A DNA stretch of 64,000 nt. Origin: Mauremys mutica. Its lineage: Eukaryota; Chordata; Testudines; Geoemydidae. The notes below the pieces were generated by a model that was not told where the DNA came from, ran no database searches, and worked only from the letters and a program-made list of their open reading frames with translations. How positions within the stretch are numbered: position 1 is the stretch's first letter; every line of letters starts with the position of its first letter. Positions 11,300 to 22,910 of the stretch are shown piece after piece. The translations under genes and the position numbers were made by a program. The stretch spans positions 12,977,553 to 13,041,552 of the forward strand of contig NC_059079.1 of NCBI RefSeq assembly GCF_020497125.1. Direction: 5' to 3'.

Positions 11300-13986
11300 G
11301 GAACCTGAAAAGGCTGCTGCGGGGGCAGGGAGAGGCTCTGAGAGGGAGGATGCAGCCTCCTGAGGAGCCTGAGCGGGAGAAGGGTCTCAGGGCAGGAGGG
11401 TACCTGGGGAGGCTGAGGGAGTGGGATGGAGGCTCCCAGGAGTGGAGGAGAAGGAGGGGGCTGCCAGGGGTCTGATGGAGGAGGCTGCGAGGCAAGGAGA
11501 GAAGAAGGAGGCTGCTGGGGGGGATAGAAAGAGGAGTGGACGAGGGTTTTCCAGACTAATGCCGCCCTGTCCTGTAGCGGGCGGGCTGCGAGGACTGGGA
11601 AAGAGCCTCCCAAACCTGCCTCTGCCCGCTTTGCTTATTTGTGCCCATCTCTGCCATGCCCATACACCCGGTACGAGCACAGGCTGGCAGAACTGCTGGC
11701 ATAAATGAGGACGTGACAGAGGTAAATGTGAGGTACATGTGCAAATGGTCAGGCAGGGTCAAGGAGCGCGGGCAGAAAAGTGGTGGGTTCTGCAGATGTA
11801 GAGGCAAACCCTGTGGGTGCAATTTAGGAGGAAATTTGAAAAGCTGACCCTAAAATCAGGGACACTACAACTAAGAAAGAGGCATTGGTTATAATGCTGT
11901 AATGAGCTGAGTACTGTGTATCCTCTACAGACTATAATTAGAACTGCTCAACTGTATGCCATAGACTCTGTACTGCTAGCTATTAATGGAGAGTCTCCTT
12001 TAACTCAAGAAGTAGGACCTGTGCTTTTGGAGTGGGAGGATCTGAGCTACATCATCACTATCATTATGAAATTCCAAGTGGCTATGGTATGGTGTGTAGT
12101 GACATTGATGTCCCAGATGCCTTGGATTTGTTACAGTACTCATCAATGAAGATAAAGATTTCAAGAGACACAGTTTTTAGATGAAACAACGGACAACTCA
12201 ACATAGTAAATGTTTACTCATTTTGTATTTCAGTATGTCACTAGCCGTCACACTCCTCATGTCAACATAAGCAATGGGCAGAAAAAGTGGTCACACAATA
12301 TAAACTTTCTAATTCCTCTCGCTCTTTTAATGGAACTACGTACAAATCAATTGTGTGCAAGTTCTGAGCTCTTTTGGAATTCACCTTCCAGAACTAGGGA
12401 GGGCACTTTCATTCACACTTTCATTCATACCTCCAGTCATGAGGTACTAGAGTTCATTGAGTTGCTGAAGTTCAAATGTGGCGGGCTTGAGCAAAATTCC
12501 AGCATTTCTAGTTGATTCATTTAATATGTTGAATGTTGACTCTTGAGTCAATCATATTACCTACAGTAGTGCTTTCATTTCACTTTTTTAAAGCACTTTA
12601 CAACCATTAATTAGTCCTCGACACACTGTGTGTAGGTCAGACTTATCTCCATTTTACAGATGGGAAAACTGAGGCAAAGAGCATTTAAGTGACTTGCCTA
12701 AAGCTATACAGAGGAAGCCCAGCACTCAGCTCAGCAGACTACATCTGTAATTTTGCATGCAGGTGAATGAATTAAAGCCTTATTGGCTTGCAGGCAGAAG
12801 TAGTAGGGAAGCAGAATGTCAAGGACTCAGTTGTAATGATAGATGCTCTATTATAGTCAAGCAGTGCTGAAACTTGCGAGCTATAATTTTATATTGGGCA
12901 GACTGATGACATTTTAGCCAAATGTGGAGGTAGCACTGAGTGATAACAGTGCAGTGTCACTTGAGAAACCAGGAGTGCCAGTCCCAAAGGTCCCTTTTAC
13001 CATCTCACCAGACAGGGTTCATTGGAGACTGCCCTCAGGCAAAGACCATGTTTTACAGCTTAGTGGAGGTGCTGGGGAGGATATTTAGTAATCCTCCAGG
13101 AATGTTGTGGGTCCCAAGTTGCATGCAGTTTTCCTGTGATATCACTAGAAGGAATTTATGCCCCAGATGGAGGAGGTTAGCTGAGCAAACCAGCCCAAAT
13201 GGAGCATTACAGAGAGGATGTGGTGCCTGGAGACCCAGAAGGTCATTGGAGGGTGCAAGAAAGCACAGCAATAAGTTTATTATCAAAGATTCAAGAGACA
13301 AGAGACAATGAAAAAGGATAAAGGGAACAATAGGGTTACATAAAACATGTATATTTATAACATGATTTCTAGAGACTAAATCTAACAGGCTAACTTTCTG
13401 TCTAAAGTTTATCTCATCCAAATGTCCTTTGCAGCATTTCCAGCCATGGCAGGTTGTGATCCTGTTTTCATGACTGTAATTGCACTGCCCAGTTATTTGC
13501 TAGGTGCAGGATGAAGGGTTGTCTTCCTTGCCTTCTCCTTATATTCCCCAAAGTTCATTGTCTGAACTTCAGAATTTGGATGACCTCTACTCTCATCGCT
13601 TATTCTCTGGTGTGCTGCCTCCCTGTTGAGTTCACAACCCTCCCATTGACTTCATATGTTAGTGAGTCTCCATTGTGTTAACTTATATGCTTAATTTACA
13701 TGCCAGCAAGACAGGTGATAAACATCTTTTTTATGACAGAAAACCTGTTTGTCAACTCTGTCTTGATACAGACTTTAGGAACATATTCCCAATATACACA
13801 CATAACTCCTTACATAGTTACTGTACACACATTTCACAACAATATTAACAACCAACATGTTGTTGGCTTTCATTTAAGACCTCATGTGATATTCTTCGGA
13901 GAACAAGAATGTACATATTGGGATATTCTTGTAATCCCATTGCCAATTGGCACTGAGGAGTTTTTAAGGTCACAGGATGCTTATAG
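11300..13986. other. Upstream flank of USP24, no gene recognised
   Basis: 11300-11620 is purine-rich GGAG-repeat sequence continuing out of the CpG island. Beyond it the DNA is ordinary AT-leaning sequence with the MIR-like fragment at 12615-12760. Its open frames are short, overlap on both strands and show no domain. 13250-13900 has the look of an old retroelement terminal region (AATAAG-type and stop-rich, T-rich sequence), but nothing decisive. Confidence 0.5.
12615..12760 (-). repeat. MIR/CORE-SINE-like fragment
   Basis: It contains CCATTTTACAGATGGGAAAA, ACTGAGGCAAAGAG and AAGTGACTTGCCTAAAGC, the strongly conserved 3' portion of MIR in reverse orientation. Expected variation from an old amniote SINE is seen. 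Confidence 0.75.
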
Positions 13987-14234
13987 CAGGAGTGGGGAAC
14001 GTTTTTCTATCATGGGCCATTGGCCCACAACAAAAATTAGTGGCGAGCCACACACAGCCCCATAAGGGAGGGGAGGGGTACATCAATGCTTGGGGCTTCC
14101 CTCCTGCGGCGGGGCAAGCCTGTGCTCACAGCTCCAGCCCTGCGGGGGGCACCGAGGCTTGGAGCTTGCCATGGGCCGGGTGAAATTAAGCAACAGGCCG
14201 GATCCGGCCCACAGGCCATAGGTTTCCCACCCTA
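13987..14234. mobile_element. Short non-autonomous hAT element
   Basis: It starts CAGGAGTGGGGAAC and ends GGTTTCCCACCCTA, imperfect inverted repeats. Eight-base target duplications flank it: GCTTATAG (13979-13986) and GCTTAGAG (14235-14242), 7 of 8 identical. The interior holds GGCCGGATCCGGCCC-type palindromic sequence near the right end. No transposase. Confidence 0.75.
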
Positions 14235-14242
14235 GCTTAGAG

Positions 14243-15320
14243 CATCAAAATAGGTACTTTGGTCACCAGGAATGTGTGCAGGTATTCAGTGATTGATTTA
14301 ATTGTGTTCCTATTTAATATATTGTGAATTTACCAGCTATTTGAGTTGTGTTATTTTTACAGAAATTAACCAGTTCCTACAGAATTAATGGTATGCAAAT
14401 ACCTAAGAACCCCCAAGGATGTTACTTACTCACAAAAGAGTATTTTGCAATATTCACTAATGTTTTGGTAGGTGCCAGAAGTACATGACCTTGTAGACAG
14501 CTTTTGGGATGGCAATCATAGCTAGCTTGGATTTGTTAGACAGACAGCCTAAAAATAAGATATGACTGAATCCAGTATAATGACTTTTGCAGAGATATTG
14601 GTGCAGGGCTGTTGTGTTGATTTATATTTTTAACTGGCTGTTTATTCTTTTCTTCACAGACCCAAGCAATGCTGTGTTTTAGATATCACCTTTTCTTAAA
14701 CGGCAAATGCAACATTTTCACTCTGTGAGAACAAACAGTTGTATTGCTGTGGAGACAATGCATGCACAGCACAGGCAAAGGGTGACACCCTGGCCCAATG
14801 GGAGTTTCCCCATTGACTTCAACAGAGTGAGAATTTCACCCAAAATCTTTGAATTTACTGGAAAAAAAATTTGTGATCGTGTTTTTATTTTCCTATGTGC
14901 CTATAATAAATAAAGCTTCAGCTCCTTGTAACTGAAAGTGACTAACAAATATTTGGCGATTTTAGTAGAGAAGAATTTAAATTTGTTATACTGTCATCAA
15001 GTCCTTTATTTTGTCTGTATGATTTATTTATGGTAAAGGACTGACTGTCTGAAGTAGCAGAGTAACATGTTATCAAGGAGAGTTTGCGATGAGATTAAAC
15101 CTTCTTGTTTATAAATCCTTTAAAACTATGAATAAACAGTCATACAGGGAAGTGGAATAAAAAGACAGGTACATTACTGTTTTGAATACTCAAAACTCAG
15201 GTAGGTAAGCAATAGGAGCGGCATAAAACAGGAGTTTTATCCTCCATGGTAAGAAATACATATATAGAAATGGTCTCCTCAAAAAAGAGTTTCTCTTTCC
15301 AGACATTCTATGAAGGGACA
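14243..15320. other. Intergenic DNA, no gene recognised
   Basis: AT-rich sequence with no credible coding region. A short stretch near 14800 (CCCCATTGACTTCAAC) matches a motif that recurs in degraded dispersed repeats elsewhere in the window. Confidence 0.5.
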
Positions 15321-15564
15321 CAGGGCTTGTCTACACTTACCGCATTGCAGCGGCATAGCTGTGCTGGTGCAGCTGCATTGCTGTAGTGTTTAGTGAGCTT
15401 CTCCCATCAGCGTAGGTACTCCACCTCTCCATGAGGCGGTAATTATGTTGATGGGAGAAGCCCTCCTGTTGACATAGCACTGTCTACACCAGGAGATAGG
15501 TCAGTTTTCCACACTCCTGAGTGACGTAATTATACTGACATAAGTTTGTAGTGTAGACCAGGGT
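15321..15564. mobile_element. MITE with GTCTACACT-type inverted ends
   Basis: The left end CAGGGCTTGTCTACACT and the right end AGTGTAGACCAGGG are inverted repeats. The interior is made of further partial palindromes (CTTCTCCCATCAGCGTAGG against GTTGATGGGAGAAGCCC). Similar ends occur at 18078, 31910 and 35846. No coding capacity. The superfamily is uncertain, Harbinger or hAT being the candidates. Confidence 0.7.
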
Positions 15565-17199
15565 ATGCAAGTCATGTGCATTACAAAAAGCAGCTGTGTT
15601 CTATTTGGGAGGGAAGAACACTCTTTTTGACTCACTTTAATGGTTTAGGATAAGGCACCTGATGCAGGCAGATCAGATGATGATAATGGAGATTTCCAGT
15701 CTGGTAGCCAGCCAAATGAACAGCATCTCTCTCCATGGGCAGAAGGGTGAAAACTATGGGTGAGAACTGGGCACACACAATTGTCAACAAACATGGCAGG
15801 ATTACGCAATAAATTAAGAAATGAATAGCACATTGGTCTTGAGCTGAGATGGTCATTTTTATTATTTTAGTTAGGTATGTAGCCTTTTGTTTTATTTAAT
15901 GGTAATTTTAGCACTGTTATACTACAGTGGGTTTGCCTTTGGCGGCTACAGTCTTAAGTTTAATAAGAGTTATCTCTGTTTGTTTTAGATTTAGAGCTCA
16001 TAGGAACACATGAAACCAAAGGCAAGTAACACAATTACAAGAACAAAGTTCACTATTTTTAGTAGTTTTATTAAAGCTGCCAACAAAGTTATAAATGTTA
16101 CAGCATATACAATTCCTAAATATATCCATGCACCAGTTATAACTACAAACAGACTCACATAGTATTAGGGTCTCATGGCCATCTGATGGACTGATCATCA
16201 ATATGGGGATGGATCATGCTGGAGATTTCCCATAGAAAGCTCAGTTTTCCCGCTGTGGGCGCCCTTTTTTATAATGTGATTCTGTCTATACTTACATTCC
16301 GCGCATGTACACGAAAGTGTCAACCTTCTCTTACTGGTTTGTGTCCCCTAGAAACATATGGGACCCTGAATTCTATAGGCCGTGTAGGTTCTCATTAACA
16401 TTGACATACCACCTATATCCGGTGTTAAGACACATGTTGGAGACAAGATTTGCTTTTACAGCGTTTTATAATTTAAAATTTAATCTTTTGGCTAGACTTT
16501 CACAACATTACCAATTGGTGCCTTTCCCCCCATAATCTTAGAGCATATTCCTCGGTCATTTACTTATGTCAGCATTTCATGTCTCCAAGGCCTAAAATAG
16601 CTAAGCTAAAATCTTGCAGGCTTCAAAACACAGGTTCTTGCATTTTAGCTTGTCTTACTTATATCTAATACATAATTCTCCGTAAATACTGATCAATCTT
16701 ATACTTCGATAATCCTACTAATTAACTCACAATGAATATATGATATAACATGTTGATTAATCATAAAATCACACAATAAATGAATAATAAAGTTAAATAA
16801 TTGGCTACATCTTCATTCACCCAAAACATAATACATATTAACTTAAAACATTATAAAAGAGGGATGGCATAATGAGTGTGCTTTATAGTAGCAGGTGACT
16901 TCCAGCTCTTTAATATAGCTATTTGTTGCAGCACCTCCTCTTTTAACACATCAGTATGTATTACCAGAAGAAAGGATATTGGAGAGAGTTCTGTCTCCAG
17001 TAGCTTCTTTGGTGAAGTTGTGAAGAAATAATTTAGCTTATCTTCAGTTTTAAAGAGAAATTTTAAAGTGAGGAATCAAAAGGGCTCAGTAAGGATCATG
17101 AAAGATATCCTATAAAATACAAATACAATAACAGATACTAACAAAGTAAATACACAAATGCAGTTAGATATTGAGACATCTAGGCAAATATAGGCAAAA
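15565..17199. other. Intergenic DNA, no gene recognised
   Basis: Strongly AT-rich, with stops in all frames. 16050-16850 contains unique-looking, T/A-rich sequence that could be an old retroelement terminal region, but no paired ends were found. Confidence 0.45.
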
Positions 17200-17201
17200 T
17201 A

Positions 17202-17394
17202 CACCTCTACCTCGATATAACGCTGTCCTTGGGAGCCAAAAAATCTTATCGCGTTATAGGTGAAACCATGTTATATTGAACTTGCTTTGATCCACCGGAG
17301 TGCGCAGCCCCCCGACCTCCCCCCGGAGCACCACTGTACCACATTATATCCAAATTCATGTTATATTGGGTGGCATTATATCGAGGTAGTGGTG
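17202..17394. mobile_element. TA-flanked MITE, CACCTCTACCTCGATATAACG family (copy 2)
   Basis: It begins CACCTCTACCTCGATATAACG and ends TATATCGAGGTAGTGGTG, with TA at 17200-17201 and 17395-17396. It is inverted relative to copies 1 and 3: the AAAAAATCTTATCGCG block comes first. The length, 193 bp, and the TA target fit a Tc1/mariner-type MITE. Confidence 0.88.
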
Positions 17395-18077
17395 TATATA
17401 AATGAAGATTTTAACAGAGACAAAGTTTGTCGGTGTTAATTGGCACCATGTGATACAGGCAAGTAGTAAAAAACAACAAATAAATGCAAGACTCTTAGGC
17501 CTTGTGGATTTGCCTGCAGTTACAGCTGCTGGTGGCCAGATAACAGTATAGTTGCACTGGTCTGTACTCTCAGGCAAAGCTGCTATAAATTGTGATTTGC
17601 ACTAATGCTGCTTACCTTGGTTTCAAGCAGGGGGTTGCTCATGTGCATACGTAATCCTAATTACAATATTTACTTTTTCTGCTTTGTAACCCTGCATTTC
17701 AAAGTGCTTTACAGAGGAGCGGGGAGTATCATAGCCCAATATTACCGCAGCCCCACCTAACCACTTCTAGTGTTGCAAATCCTGGTGTGATCACTAGAGG
17801 TGCAACATCCAGCAAAGGCAGCAGACTAATCCCCTTCTCATCCTGGTGGTCAAAGAACACAGGAGCGGAACTCTGGCACTTTTTATTATAACAGTACTAG
17901 CTATTCTCTTAAATACAAAACCAGAGTTTCACACTGTTTCCATTGAATGAGAACAGCATGATGCAGCAATGGAAATAGTGAAACAGTAATTTAAGAGAAA
18001 TACAACTGGGAGGAAAGAACTTATTCAACGGTCTGATCATAACTGCTCTGCAGTGCTCACTCCTGATTGACCATATA

Positions 18078-18185
18078 TGGTGTGTCTACACTGCAATTAG
18101 ACACCATCGGCTGGCCTGTGCCAGCTGACTTGGGCTGGCAGGGCTCAGGGTACGGGGCTGTTTAATTGCAGTGTAGATATACCCA
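18078..18185. mobile_element. Short palindromic MITE with TCTACACTGCAATTA ends
   Basis: The left arm GTGTCTACACTGCAATTA and the right arm TAATTGCAGTGTAGATATA are inverted repeats closing a roughly 70-bp GC-rich loop. A compact fold-back element without coding capacity. Confidence 0.7.
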
Positions 18186-18819
18186 ATCTTGTGTTCTGCT
18201 CTTCAGCTCAGACCAGCATTACAAGACTTCCTCCCACTCCACAATTTAAATGTTAAAAGAAGTCACAAGGATGTTGTGATTCTCTCCAAAACAAACTGCA
18301 AACCCAGGAAATACAGATATAGGGTTAAATTAAAAAAAAAATCTAAACATGTAAAGGTAGCCAAACAATCATAACTCCACCCTGTAGTAGTCATGCAATA
18401 ATCATACAATTATGATTGATGCATTTTAATGTTTGTGGTACTAGATTCTATAAAAATGATTTTAAAGACATAATTTTTATATTTTTCCTCATGAGCTGAG
18501 TAAAAGCAATGCTTCCTATATTCTGTTCTACAGAGGTTCTTATACCACACTCCTCATCATAGTACCTGAGTGTCTTCCAGTAGCATGTTAAATGATACGA
18601 CTAACATCTGTTGTGCTATTTCTCCTTTCATCTTCTCCTCAGGAGCCAAAGTGTGTGCAGTGGGGTATCTGGTTTTGATATGATTTATACATGCAAGTTG
18701 CTATGTATTTATGTTAGAGAATGCAGGTCAACAAAGTTCACCTTTGCAATTGGAGTGGAAGTTGGTGAAGTTCATGATGGTCCTCAGTGTAATCCAGAAA
18801 TCACTTAGTGCCAACTGAC

Positions 18820-19669
18820 AGAGGGCACAGGGGTTTACAGAGACTGCCTGAGTCAGATATGTACATATTAGTTCACCAACGGGTGGCATGTAATGTCTCT
18901 ACTGAGAGCCAGTAGGCCGCTGGTCATCACAATCATTGCAAAATGTATGTAAGAATAGTATTTAAGAAGTTATATCTCTATACTGAAAAGTGTGTTGGAA
19001 GAAGTGATCTGCATCAGACAGGTTCCTTTCAGGCAGGAGGTAACAGATGCTTATCTCCCTGACTGGTCATATGTGTATTCTGTATTGTCCACTTCACAAT
19101 GGAGGTCTATTTGCATACTGAACTGGATCCTAACCAAGAGAAATCAACAAGAGAGGGAAGTCATAGAAAAAGAACAATCAGTGGGGAGGGGGCGTGCCGG
19201 TGTGGAGATTCTTGAAAAGGACTGTCCCAATATATCTAAGGGTACCAAGAGACATTTCACTGAGAAGGGAAGCTGACTTGTCTCATGAACAGAAATTCAC
19301 CGCCAAGCCTGGTTGTAAAGTACTGGTGAACAATACTTCAGATGAGAGTATCTTGTTATTTAAGTCTAGACTCTAGAATGTGTATTATGATTTTATTTTC
19401 TATGTAACCTTTTGTTTCCAATGCTTCTACTTGCTATCACTTGAATCTCTGTACTTTGTTAAATAAACTCATACATCGTTTCACTGTAAATATATCTAAG
19501 TACTGTGTGTTAAGCAGAGTGGTGATTGGAGGTGGAACTAGTAAACTGGTGTGTATGGTTTCTGTGAATACTAGGGGTGTTCAGTAGAACAGGGTCTGGA
19601 CACTCTAGAGAGATGCTTGGAGGTTGGAATGTGCCTTTCAGAGAGAACGGGGCCTGCGCAGATCTAGAG
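18820..19669 (+). repeat. Possible LTR-type retroelement remnant
   Basis: A run of promoter-like and T-rich sequence ends with AATAAACTCATACATCG (AATAAA about 19461-19466). Similar-looking sequence resumes after the hAT insertion at 19670-19996 and runs to about 20150, so the hAT appears to have landed inside it. No matching second terminal repeat, gag, pol or env frame was recognised. The class is a guess; it could be another kind of repeat. Confidence 0.3.
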
Positions 19670-19996
19670 CAGGGATCGGCAACCTTTGGCACGTGGCCTG
19701 TCAGGAAAAGCCACTGGCAGGCCGGGCCGGTTTGTTTACCTGCAGCGTCCGCAGGTTCGGCCAATTGCAGCTCCCACTGGCTGCGGTTTGCCATCCCAGG
19801 CCAGTGGGGGCTGCGGGAAGCAGTGGCCAGCACATCCCTCGGCCCGTGCCACTTCCCGCAGCCCACATTGGCTGGCGAACCATGGCCAGTGGGCGCCGTG
19901 ATTGGCCGAACCTGTGGACGCTGCAGGTAAACAAACCGTCCTGGCCCACCAGTGGCTTTCCCTGACGGGCCGCATGCCAAAGGTTGCCGTTCCCTG
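19670..19996. mobile_element. Full-length fold-back hAT MITE
   Basis: The left end CAGGGATCGGCAACCTTTGG and the right end CCAAAGGTTGCCGTTCCCTG are inverted repeats. The pairing extends through most of the element: GGTTTGTTTACCTGCAGCGT pairs with ACGCTGCAGGTAAACAAACC, and GCGGGAAGCAGTGGC with GCCACTTCCCGC. The flanking 8-bp duplication is ATCTAGAG (19662-19669) and GTCTAGAG (19997-20004), 7 of 8 identical and matching the nTCTAGAn hAT target. Open frames on both strands are a by-product of the palindrome. Confidence 0.9.
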
Positions 19997-20004
19997 GTCT
20001 AGAG

Positions 20005-20699
20005 GGAAGGGCTTGTGTTGCCAGTGGATCTGGGGAGCTGACCCATAATAGGCACAGAAAAGGCTTCCACATGCTAAGGGCAAGTGGTAGCGAGGTGCCT
20101 CACAACCTTGGGTACCCTTGGAAGGCATCACACTTAGTTCCTCATTACAGCCAATAAAATCATAGCGTGCAAATTAGCCATGGAAGGACCGTGATGGCTG
20201 GTTATCTCTGATGTCACAATGGCTCCAGTTAAGCAGAACCAGAGCTGCTGGCCTGATCCTGTCTATAGTCTATTCAAACATAACCCCCCCACACACACAT
20301 CTCTATGAAAACCTGTTAAGGTTACTAAGGGACAATAATACAAAACTAAAAGTAACAACCCCCCCCCGCACAACAGAAAATACTATGCAAAGCCTATCCC
20401 TTCATAAATCACCTCTCAATCATATACACAACCACAGATATTCAGACGCACTGTTAATCTCTCTAGCAGTTTTTGGGAGGCTATGTGGTATTCTTCACAA
20501 ATAACAGAGGTTTTAAGTGCAAAATTCAACTCAGTCTTAACTAAGGAGTTATGATGAGCATCTACATAATTTTTGAATGTTTCCACTTCTAAGGATGCAG
20601 AAACTGGATTAAGAGTGGAATATGAGCATTCCTTCAACCAATCAGGAAGGAAAGACCACCAGAGTAACCCAGCAGCTCTTATTCAGGATCCACGTGACT
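20005..20699. other. Intergenic DNA, no gene recognised
   Basis: The first 150 bp continue the possible LTR remnant interrupted by the fold-back hAT. The remainder is AT-leaning with C-runs at 20285 and 20360. No credible coding sequence. Confidence 0.45.
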
Positions 20700-20707
20700 A
20701 CTTAGAG

Positions 20708-22267
20708 CAGGGGTTGGCAACCTATGGCACACGTGCCAAAGACGGCATGCGAGCCAATTTTTAAGGGCACGCTGCTGGCTGCCGGGGTCCCGGCCGCCGG
20801 CCCCGCTCAGCCTGCTGCTGAACTCAGGCTGGCAGCGGGCTGGGCGGGGCCAGCAGCCAGGACCCCGGCAGGCAGCAGCGTGCCATTAAAAATCCTGCCC
20901 GGCCCAGCCCGTTCTTCTCCACCCACCGCTCTCTCCTGCGGGGGCAGAAGCTTGGTCCTGCCGGCTGCTACTGCAGGGCAGCCTCCATCGGCAGCCAAGC
21001 TCCCTCCTCACCTGCCTCTTCCCCCAGCTGTGCTGGGTTCCTGCCCCTCCTCCTCTCCCTCCCTGCAGCTGAACAGGCCCTGGAGAGGGAGGGGGAGAAG
21101 CAGAGCTGGAACCGCAGCTGTAGTGTGCTCGCTGCTCCGGAGAAGAGGTGGGGATGGGGCCTGGGGGAAGGAGGGAGGAATCAGGGCAATATCCCCTCCA
21201 GCCCCCTGCCGTGAGCCGCTCAGGGCAGGGGGCTCCGAGCATCCCCACGACTCCAGCCCACCCCCCCAGGCCCCTGCCCTGACCCCTGCACCCCACACAC
21301 ATACCCAGCTCCCCCACACTCCATGCCCTGACTCCTGCACCCCCTCACATGCCCCCAGCCCTCTGCCCAGAGTCCTGCACCCCCCACATACCCAGCCCAC
21401 CACTCCCCATGCCCTGACTCTTGCACCCCCCACATACCCAGCCCACCACACCCCATGCCCTGACTCTTGCACCCCCCACATCCCCACCCTGAGCACCAAA
21501 CGGGAGCTCCTGCACCCCCACCCCCACATTCCCACCTGCACCCCTCACACCAAATGGGAGTTGTCCAGGTACGCGCTCCACACCCAAACTTCCTGCCCCA
21601 ATCCTGAGCCCCCTCCCTCATTCTAGCTCCTGGCCAGACCCTACACCCCAACCCCCAGCCTGCTTCTTCACCCCCAGCCCTCCCCCAGCTCAGTGCACCC
21701 CCACCCTCAGCTCAGTGCAGAGAGAGAGGAAGAGAATGGGCTAAAACCAGGGAGAAGGTAGGTACCCACTGTATGTGGGCAGGGCCAGGACCCCAGACCA
21801 GCAGCGGGCTGAGCGGGGCCGGGACCCTGGCTGGCAAGAGCCGGTGGACGGAACCCCAGACCGGCAGCGGGCTGAGCCCCCCACTGCCGGTCTGGGGTGC
21901 TGGCTGCTGGTCCCACTCAGCCCAATGCCCGTCTGGGGTTCTGGCTGCCAGCCCCTTGCTAGTCGGGGACCCGGCTGCAGGCCCCACTCAGCCCACTGCC
22001 AGCCTAGGTGAATGGAACCCCAGGCCAGCAGCAGGCTGAGCGGGCCAGTGGCGTAAGATCAGCATTTTAATTTAATTTTAAATGAAGCTTCTTAAACATT
22101 TTTTAAACCTTGTTTACTTTACATACAACAATAGTTTAGTTATATAATATATAGACTTATAGAGACCTTCTAAAAACGTTAAAATGTATTACTGGCACGC
22201 AAAACCTTAAATTAAAGTGAATAAATGAAGACTCGGCACACCACTTCTGAAAGGTTGCCGACCCCTG
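20708..22267. mobile_element. hAT-type non-autonomous element, 1.56 kb
   Basis: It begins CAGGGGTTGGCAACCT and ends AGGTTGCCGACCCCTG, 16-bp inverted ends, with 8-bp target copies ACTTAGAG (20700-20707) and GCTTAGAG (22268-22275). The left 1.3 kb is very GC-rich and proline-codon-rich on one strand, with a tandem CCCTGACTCxTGCACCCCC block at about 21270-21560. The last 220 bp are AT-rich. The long open frame at 20724-21626 is a composition artefact: it is low-complexity and has no transposase motif. Confidence 0.85.
21270..21560. repeat. Degenerate tandem repeat inside the hAT element
   Basis: The units share CCCTGACTCxTGCACCCCC followed by ACATxCCCAGCCCACCAC, with a period of roughly 50 bp and 4-5 imperfect copies. 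C-rich on the plus strand. Confidence 0.7.
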
Positions 22268-22819
22268 GCTTAGAGGATTCATTGACATCACCATGGAGGA
22301 ACAAAGATTTGCAATTTAATATAACTGTCAGCTATTTTTCAACCGTAGCCACCACAGACAAACCTGGCTGAGCATGAAGATGATGATAATACTGCGGGTG
22401 CTAGACCTCAATCAGAGCAAAGCAGAATTATATTAAAATGTCTCATTTACTGTTAACACTGGAAACCTGGCTGGGCACTCATACTTGTGAGCACATGACT
22501 GAGGATTCAGAAAGAGAATTAAAGAGAAGCCTTTTCCCATTAAGTCAATGGGAGTTTTGCCACTGACTTCAAAGAGCAGGATGAGGGTCTTGGTGGCAAT
22601 GAAATAGTGGAGACACAGGGATCACAATAAGTTATAACGTTCATAAATGCCATCCTGTGATTTGGAAAGGAAGTGGACCATGGCTTTTTGGAAGAAAGGC
22701 CCTACTTCTCTGTAAGGCCAAAAAAGCAACCAACCAATATGCACAAATATGTAAAGAGGCAGGCTGGTCCAATCTTTCATTGGACCAGCTTTTTCTGGTG
22801 AGAGAGTCGAGAGACAGGC

Positions 22820-22848
22820 TTTTGAACTTACACAGAACTCTTCTTCAG
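22820..22848 (-). ncRNA. Hammerhead ribozyme relic, inverted partner
   Basis: The plus strand has TCTTCAG at 22842-22848, so the minus strand reads CTGAAGA, an intact CUGANGA box. The position of GAAA reads AAAA (22823-22820), a single G-to-A change. Stem II sequence lies between. It is the mirror partner of the relic at 22882-22910. Confidence 0.6.
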
Positions 22849-22881
22849 GTCTGGGAAAGTCTTTGAGTAAGTTTCCCAGAC

Positions 22882-22910
22882 CTGAGGAAGAGTTCTTGTA
22901 AGCTCGGAAA
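22882..22910 (+). ncRNA. Hammerhead ribozyme relic
   Basis: CTGAGGA (22882-22888) fits the CUGANGA box. Stem II pairs GAGT (22890-22893) with GCTC (22902-22905). GAAA follows at 22907-22910, with one extra G before it. CTTGTCTCT comes next, as in the sister copies. Confidence 0.6.

Larger units (their letters stand above)
10480..11300. promoter_or_regulatory. USP24: CpG-island promoter of USP24
   Basis: GC content and CpG frequency rise sharply from about 10480 and fall off beyond about 11300, spanning USP24 exon 1 and its upstream flank. No TATA box is evident near the start codon, as is usual for housekeeping promoters of the CpG-island type. YY1-like, ETS-like and E-box sequences lie 60-185 bp upstream of the ATG. 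GC-rich, purine-biased sequence continues to about 11620 but with fewer CpGs. The transcription start cannot be fixed from sequence; it is probably between about 11050 and 11200. Confidence 0.85.

Noticed and set aside
10723..11308. Plus-strand frames opposite USP24 exon 1
   Set aside because: These are antisense shadows of the exon and its GC-rich flank, with no independent domain. A divergent transcript is possible, but coding is not supported.
11007..11613. Long minus-strand frames upstream of USP24 (162 and 134 codons)
   Set aside because: They lie in the CpG island and its purine-rich flank. They are Pro/Ser low-complexity, overlap each other, and are not continuous with the USP24 start.
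13250..13900. Possible LTR of an old retroelement
   Set aside because: It has AATAAG-type and T-rich sequence, but no paired repeat, primer-binding site or coding region was found in the window.
20724..21626. 300-codon open frame rich in Pro/Ala/His
   Set aside because: It lies wholly inside a hAT element with clear inverted ends and target duplication; the sequence is low-complexity, has a tandem repeat, and is open on both strands because of C-rich composition.
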